DNA of 64,000 bases from the NCBI GenBank assembly GCA_009731375.1, contig BJOX01000254.1:22151-86150 (forward strand). The letters are read 5' to 3'. The notes beneath the pieces were generated by a model. The model ran no database searches, had not been told where the DNA came from, and saw only the letters and a list, made by a program, of their open reading frames with translations. Source of the DNA: Paulinella micropora. Its lineage: Eukaryota; Cercozoa; Imbricatea; Euglyphida. Every line of letters starts with the position of its first letter. Position 1 is the first letter of the stretch. Shown one piece after another: positions 58,372 to 64,000 of the stretch. The position numbers were made by a program, and so were the translations under genes.

Positions 58372-58974
58372 ATGCCATCTTTTCTTGGTACTCTTCTCTC
58401 GTCCCCGCAGCGACCGAACATACCTATTGTCGAACAATCCTACGACGTTGGCTTGCTCACTTCAAGTTCGGCGTTCAACCCGACTACTTCGCCTATTGCG
58501 GCCCTCATTGGTCCACCGCAGACACCTACACGTCAGCCACTAATTTCCGCGCGAGGAACAGGGCGACCAGCACCAGCAGTGTCTAGCTCAGGCGCTAGCA
58601 CCCTTCCAACCATCCCGGAAAGCCCTGCACCTGCAACCATTCCTCCGGTGACGGAAAGCAAGGCCGCTGAAGATGCAGCAACAATCGCAAGAGAAGAAGC
58701 AGAGCGCGAGGCTACCGAACATGCTGAAGAAGTGGCACGACAGCTTGCTGAGGAGGAAGAACGAGAGCGGCAGGAGGAAGCGGAACAAGCACGGGAAGAC
58801 GAACGAAAACAGGAACAAAAGGTGGGGGAGAATCTGATCGCCGAAGACAACAACGGCAACGAAGGCGACGGCGAGGCCGGCAGCTTGCCAGACCAAGGCG
58901 CCAACCCCGCTGAACAATCACAACCCAGTGCTCCCCGTTCGGGAGGTTCCTCTGGTGATGCAACTTCATCCTAG
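58372..58974 (+). CDS. Gag-like ORF: Pro-rich linker and charged helix
   Basis: In the same phase as the preceding segment, after one TAG. It has FLGTLLSSPQRPNIPIVEQS, a Pro/Thr-rich linker, then an alternating Glu/Arg/Ala helix (EEAEREATEHAEEVARQLAE) likely to be a coiled coil, and an acidic tail. It ends TAG 58972-58974. Confidence 0.45.
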   Translation: MPSFLGTLLSSPQRPNIPIVEQSYDVGLLTSSSAFNPTTSPIAALIGPPQTPTRQPLISARGTGRPAPAVSSSGASTLPTIPESPAPATIPPVTESKAAEDAATIAREEAEREATEHAEEVARQLAEEEERERQEEAEQAREDERKQEQKVGENLIAEDNNGNEGDGEAGSLPDQGANPAEQSQPSAPRSGGSSGDATSS

Positions 58975-58989
58975 TCTTCGCCGCCACGC

Positions 58990-59976
58990 ATGGCGCTTCG
59001 CTCTAGCAATTCAGGCGCTACCTCGGGCTACCAAATGTACATGCTGTCACGACCTTGCGGATCTGCACCCGCACACCGCTACATGTTCATCCTGTCGAGT
59101 CCGACTGTCATACCGTCACCGGACCACGTTACCTTCGCGCGCGAATTGGCGGTCAACTACCACGTCGCCAACCCGCCGATCCAACTGGCCATCATGCACG
59201 CCATCAGCAACGTTCGCGCGTGGGGAGACAAAGCTACAGTTCCCATCATGGACGCCTGTTGGGCCCGCTTCGTCCGCGTCACAGACCCTATTCAGCAAGT
59301 ATGGTGTTCGTTGTCCCTCATTTGGCTACAGTTCATCCGCGACCTCATCCACGGCCGCCTGGATAAACATGATACACGGAAGTCTGCTTTCCAAGCCCTC
59401 AATTTACGACGCTTCAGAAAAGAGCAACTCTTGGCGTACATCAACCGATGTATCACGCACTACGAAGCTGCACATGTGACTGGTGTGACCATCAGCGACG
59501 GAAACCAGCTTGAGGACTTGGGCCGCATGTTGACCCCGATGGAACGCGATCGTTGGAATCAACAGGCAGATCAAGTCCTGCTCAGCTACGGTGTCGGATG
59601 GCCGCGCATCCTAGATGACCTTCTCCCTTGGGCCAGGACCCTTGACCCCAACGTCATGACAGAGTATCTTGTGACGATGGAGATCCCGGTCCGTACCGAC
59701 ACCAAGGAACCATCTACGCGCAAGCGAGACTACACTCGCCAAGGGCAGCCACCCACTCGTACTGACCGTTGGAGACAGCAACGACCTCAGCAGGACAAGA
59801 CAGCCTCGGAGAATACAAACCCTAACCGCCCTTCTCGACAAAAGCGTAAAGCCGACGCTATGGCTATGACCCATACCGCTCCCTCACAGACTTCGACCCG
59901 CCCGGACAAACGTTTGAAGACGACTCACCCGGTGAAGAAGGAAGACCCCAGCAAGAAGAGGCCGGCACCGCGATAA
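58990..59976 (+). CDS. Capsid-like ORF with basic tail
   Basis: Same phase again. Helical central part: NPPIQLAIMHAISNVRAWGD, VWCSLSLIWLQFIRDLIHGR, LDKHDTRKSAFQALNLRRFR, followed by WNQQADQVLLSYGVGW. This is the sort of helical bundle found in Gag capsids. The last 90 residues are basic and Pro/Thr-rich (TRPDKRLKTTHPVKKEDPSK). It ends TAA 59974-59976. Identification as Gag is inferred from composition and context. Confidence 0.5.
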   Translation: MALRSSNSGATSGYQMYMLSRPCGSAPAHRYMFILSSPTVIPSPDHVTFARELAVNYHVANPPIQLAIMHAISNVRAWGDKATVPIMDACWARFVRVTDPIQQVWCSLSLIWLQFIRDLIHGRLDKHDTRKSAFQALNLRRFRKEQLLAYINRCITHYEAAHVTGVTISDGNQLEDLGRMLTPMERDRWNQQADQVLLSYGVGWPRILDDLLPWARTLDPNVMTEYLVTMEIPVRTDTKEPSTRKRDYTRQGQPPTRTDRWRQQRPQQDKTASENTNPNRPSRQKRKADAMAMTHTAPSQTSTRPDKRLKTTHPVKKEDPSKKRPAPR

Positions 59977-59997
59977 CATCTCACGGGAGCCAAAGCT

Positions 59998-60501
59998 GTG
60001 GAGATCCCTCCGAAGAAGAAGACGTCTATGTCCACGACCAAGACCGACCCACCGAGTAAACCGTCCAATCAGACTAAACGGAAACCGTTCACAGGTATAC
60101 CCTGCGCCTACTGCAAGGAGCATAACAGCTTCTTGAAGAAGGATCAACTACCTAAACATTCGTTCGAGGAATGTAAACTTCGTCAGCAGCGTTGCCAAGA
60201 CGAAAAGAAGCACTGTGACTGGAAGCCACCAGCGGCCGCTGCTCGCAATACTCCGCGCGCTTTCCATATGACTATCCGGTCCCGCTCGACCTCTCCGCTG
60301 GTGCCAACGCCTCCACCCCTACGGATCGCGACCATCCCACAGTGGTTACCGGATGTGTTTGGGTCACGAAACACCCTCTCAACCGCCCGCCCATCGGTAA
60401 GACTACATGCACCTTGGATTCCGCCTGCAACTGCAAAGGGGTGGCCCGCCTTTCATGGGTCATGCAGCACGGGTTCACCATTCGGAAGTTGCCCCCTGTA
60501 G
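59998..60501 (+). CDS. Zinc-cluster segment of the gag-like element
   Basis: Same phase. It has CAYCKEHNSF, then LPKHSFEECKLRQQRC, a C-x2-C-x12-H-x4-C cluster with further Cys, in a Lys-rich setting, plausibly nucleic-acid binding. From 60342 the next ORF overlaps it in the -1 phase, the arrangement used for -1 frameshifting between Gag and protease. Confidence 0.5.
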   Translation: MEIPPKKKTSMSTTKTDPPSKPSNQTKRKPFTGIPCAYCKEHNSFLKKDQLPKHSFEECKLRQQRCQDEKKHCDWKPPAAAARNTPRAFHMTIRSRSTSPLVPTPPPLRIATIPQWLPDVFGSRNTLSTARPSVRLHAPWIPPATAKGWPAFHGSCSTGSPFGSCPL

Positions 60502-60998
60502 AAGCACGCTCGTCCGTCGGCATCGACGCAGTACTCACCGATGGCATCGAACTTTTTGTCTCCGCCGATCCTACGTCTCCGCTCCATGCGATTACTATCT
60601 ACGTGTCAACCCACCTGCCCGATCGCGTAGACCTGGTCTTCGCCAACGAGGTGGCCGCACAGATCAACTTGTCCATCGACGAGGCCCAGATGATCAAGCC
60701 AACAGACTACATCCCTCTCAAGCCTAAGGCAAGAAAAATTGTTTATGAGACAGAGTTTCACATTTTCGACACGCCGCTTCAAGTGGGCGATCGTCAACTG
60801 GCCACCGTCAGCTACGACTTTCGTCCGGAGACTTTGGCCCAAGCAACTTCATACCCGGCCTCCAAGATCAAACAAATCTTCGGCAATCGCGCCAGTACGC
60901 AACCGGCAGGTTCTTATGACCTTCTCGCAACGTCCCAAGCCCACCTCTACGGCCGCACGGTCAATCTTCCTGTCCGACAGGAAAAGACAAGGAGATAA
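60342..60998 (+). CDS. Protease-position ORF of the gag-like element
   Basis: 218 codons: SVGIDAVLTDGIELFVSADP, AITIYVSTHLPDRVDLVFAN, EVAAQINLSIDEAQMIKPTD, YETEFHIFDTPLQVGDRQLA. The 'DRVDLVFANEVAAQINL' stretch has the shape of a retropepsin flank (DxGxxxxFIs..fa..l.L), but no DTG/DSG is present, so protease identity is only suggested by place. After about 60960 another phase (KGEKKPPETDEENEEPEDGN) to 61071 looks more protein-like. No RT follows. Confidence 0.4.
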   Translation: MVTGCVWVTKHPLNRPPIGKTTCTLDSACNCKGVARLSWVMQHGFTIRKLPPVEARSSVGIDAVLTDGIELFVSADPTSPLHAITIYVSTHLPDRVDLVFANEVAAQINLSIDEAQMIKPTDYIPLKPKARKIVYETEFHIFDTPLQVGDRQLATVSYDFRPETLAQATSYPASKIKQIFGNRASTQPAGSYDLLATSQAHLYGRTVNLPVRQEKTRR

Positions 60999-61071
60999 AG
61001 GCGAGAAGAAACCACCGGAAACTGATGAAGAAAACGAAGAACCGGAGGATGGGAACTTAAACACGGTCTAA

Positions 61072-62016
<945 letters not shown>

Positions 62017-62759
62017 ATTAAACTCTAACATAAGGTCGAAAGCCAAATTTAATTTCAAGACAATAGACTAGAGAGACAGCTTGCCCATGCCGGGTGAAGC
62101 GAAGCAAAATGTACTCCGCGGCCGTACATAACGGGTTTAGGACGAAGCAAAGAATTTACAAAGCTATAGTCCTAGCCGGATAAAGCCACCCGGCACTACC
62201 CATGGCCCCCTAAATTGTACTAGCCTGAAATTATTATAGGGTGGGAGGGAGGGACAAAACGAAAATCGAATGCGAGACGAAAACTGAGAGAGACAGCATC
62301 AATAAAACTGAAAAGCGGGTCAGTGTCAAATTTAGAAAGTCCGAAGAATGACTAGCAAACACGGCAAAGAACAAAAATAAAAGCCATTAAAAAGGGATCA
62401 GCTACGAGAGCAACAAGCCAACCCAAAAATAACAGCCATCAAAGACGAAACGGCCCGAAGCGCAGACGAAACCGTTAAGAGCAAAAATGAGGCATAACCG
62501 TTGCCCGGAAGCCGGCTTTGACCGTTATTAATAAAGTTTAACCAGGACAAACACGTGCCGTATTTATCTACATTAAACTCTAACATAAGGTCGAAAGCCA
62601 AATTTAATTTAAAGACAATGGACTAGAGAGACAGCTTGCCCATGCCGGGTGAAGCGAAGTAAAATGTACTAGCCGTACATAACGGGTTTAGGACGAAGCA
62701 AAGAATTTACAAAGCTATAGTCCTAGCCGGATAAAGCCACCCGGCACTACCCATGGCCC
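62017..62759 (-). repeat. Split direct repeats of the third YR element (62572-62759 and 62017-62208)
   Basis: Two about 190-bp direct copies (ATTAAACTCTAACATAAGG ... CCCGGCACTACCCATGGCCC) lie just downstream of the recombinase stop, separated by a 363-bp non-coding spacer. The arrangement (ORF, repeat, spacer, repeat) is the same as at 3592-17319 for the first element. Confidence 0.85.
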
Positions 62760-62776
62760 ACCCAGGGCAAATGTCT

Positions 62777-63806
62777 CTACTTGAAAGAGTCCAAAATATT
62801 GCGTTGCTCCTGTAGAATCTCATCCCGAGGAGTCTCGATATAGCGTCGAAAACAGTCTGAGGACCAACGGCCGGCTCTCATGATCGCAATGTCTGAGGCA
62901 CCAGCCAGCTTCAAAGATTTCGCACCTCCCCTGCGCAACGATATCCCATTGAACCTTGTGCCGTCATCAACACCCGTTCGNNNNNNNNNNATCATCAACA
63001 CCCGCTCGCGCAAGCAAAGTCCGCGCATCAGCAACGAAACGAGTTCTCTCAACTGAAATTCCATCCGCCCATCGAAACATTGGCTGCGCCTTGCCTTGAT
63101 TCAGCCCAACAGAAAGCGCAGAAGATTCCAGACGATGAAACCAGAAAACAGGAGAAAGCATCATACAGCTTAGGTTGGCCAACCATACATCTACACCCCC
63201 CCTGAACGGGTCTGTCTTCGAACCGTCTAAATTTATGCGTAAGAAAGTCTCGCCCCCATCTTCCGCAAGCGCACAGTGCGAGCGCCTCAAAACTCGGGCA
63301 TACCGCTTGGGCCCAGAGATAACTAATTCTCCTATTCTAAAAAGACCGAACACTCCCCATACCATGATGGTGCAGAGGACGATGAGGTCGTGCTTTGCCC
63401 GCGGACTCAAACTCCCAGCTAATTGCTCCACCGCAAAAGATGCTGCTTTCTCGAGGAGATCGATGGTCAAAGTCAGACGATTGTCCTTGCCCTTTCTTTT
63501 ACTACGCTTAATGCCCCTCCAGCATCTTTCAACATGGTAATTCCGCAAAGGGTCAGCCTGTCCGTGAGCTAAGCAAAAATTGCGGATGCCATACAGATAT
63601 ACTTTCAATGACCCTACAGATATCTGTCCAATGACGTAAGTCATGAACAAGATCAGAAGGGCCGGGTCCGGTTCCCACCATCGGATCGCCCACGTATCGG
63701 AAGCGAATGTCTCTGCGAATGCCTTCAGACGGTTAACTCCCGATGTGTAGCTACGAGATGTATTGTAAGCTAATCCGCATTCCAGGTAGCCCACAGCTTC
63801 GTTCAC
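62777..63806 (-). CDS. Tyrosine recombinase of the third YR element
   Basis: Homologous throughout to 2502-3599 (TSGVNRLKAFAETFASDTWA, SLKVYLYGIRNFCLAHGQAD, WRGIKRSKRKGKDNRLTLTI). Visible active-site parts: R in GVFGLFRIGELV, LRRGGAKSL, then AGRWSSDCFRRYIETP with the tyrosine. The histidine of the first element (AGHWSS) is R here. A 10-N gap (62981-62990) splits the frame. Both sides of it carry the same CATCAACACCCG word, so the gap is an assembly join with a duplicated overlap and the frame is probably continuous (about 340 residues). It begins with GTG at 63806, overlapping the RNase H stop. Confidence 0.8.
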
Positions 63807-64000
63807 CAGCCAGCTTGCGGTCTCGGCAGCCGGGTGACCCTCGAACCAAGATTTAAAGATCTTTCGCTCGCTAGAAGGCGCGCCGCCTTCTCGACCTGCC
63901 CACGGGCCAAGGCATCAACAACACACAACTGCTTTCGTTCGGCGCGAAACGCAAGCGCACTTATGCTTCGCTCGGCAAACAACCACAGATAGAGATCTAA
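63803..64000 (-). CDS. RNase H C-terminus of the third YR element, cut by the window edge
   Basis: An open minus frame enters from the right edge: LDLYLWLFAERSISALAFRA, then CVVDALARGQVEKAARLLAS, ending TGA 63805-63803. The VVD.LARGQV motif is the last RNase H acidic motif as in 1993-2553. The stop overlaps the recombinase start (G-TGA). Confidence 0.7.
   Translation of the reverse strand, partial: LDLYLWLFAERSISALAFRAERKQLCVVDALARGQVEKAARLLASERSLNLGSRVTRLPRPQAGW

Overview
This is nuclear DNA of a eukaryote from a draft assembly. It has GT-AG introns of roughly 40-250 bp, a tRNA-derived SINE, LTR and tyrosine-recombinase retroelements, very abundant microsatellites and ten runs of N. The species cannot be fixed from the sequence; a protist, an alga or an invertebrate with a repeat-rich genome would all fit. 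Nearly all coding sequence belongs to mobile elements, most of it broken. The best intact host-type gene is an eight-exon coiled-coil protein at 44.9-46.8 kb.

Layout. 1-351: start of a copia-type gag (minus). 1.3-4.6 kb: a tyrosine-recombinase (YR) retroelement (RT fragment, RNase H, recombinase), followed by a 250-bp repeat B1, a spacer, and the first 51 bp of a second copy, B2. 4632-17113: a 12.5-kb block inserted into B2, which resumes at 17114-17319. The block is flanked by the 6-bp duplication TAACGT, starts CACTACAAG and ends TTGTAGTG. It is filled with arrays of the 13-bp palindrome AGTGAT-N-ATCACT, microsatellites, SINE copies, a nested element with long inverted repeats, and exon-like islands.

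17.3-20.9 kb: direct repeats, a pentanucleotide array and a second degenerate YR element (minus). 21.0-24.1 kb: a cluster of spliced plus-strand genes of unknown function. 24.2-25.6 kb: a DDE (IS630/Tc1-like) transposase with 420-bp direct repeats. 26-30.4 kb: mostly simple repeats. 30.9-33.8 kb: zinc-knuckle gag remnants and a second copy of the right end of the 12.5-kb block. 34-37.5 kb: simple repeats, then the last exon of a membrane protein.

39.4-44.4 kb: two copia-type elements tail to tail. 47.4-51.4 kb (minus): a broken gene with a ubiquitin-specific-protease-like domain. 51.7-55.3 kb (minus): gag-like ORFs ending in a retropepsin-like domain. 57.5-61.1 kb (plus): a multi-ORF gag-like element. 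62.0-64.0 kb (minus): another YR retroelement with split direct repeats, in the opposite orientation to the first.

The most interesting object is the 12.5-kb nested block. Its boundaries can be read directly because the host repeat B1 preserves the empty site. Its CACTA-like ends do not go with a 6-bp target duplication in the standard superfamilies, and its palindrome arrays occur nowhere else in the window except at a second copy of its right end.
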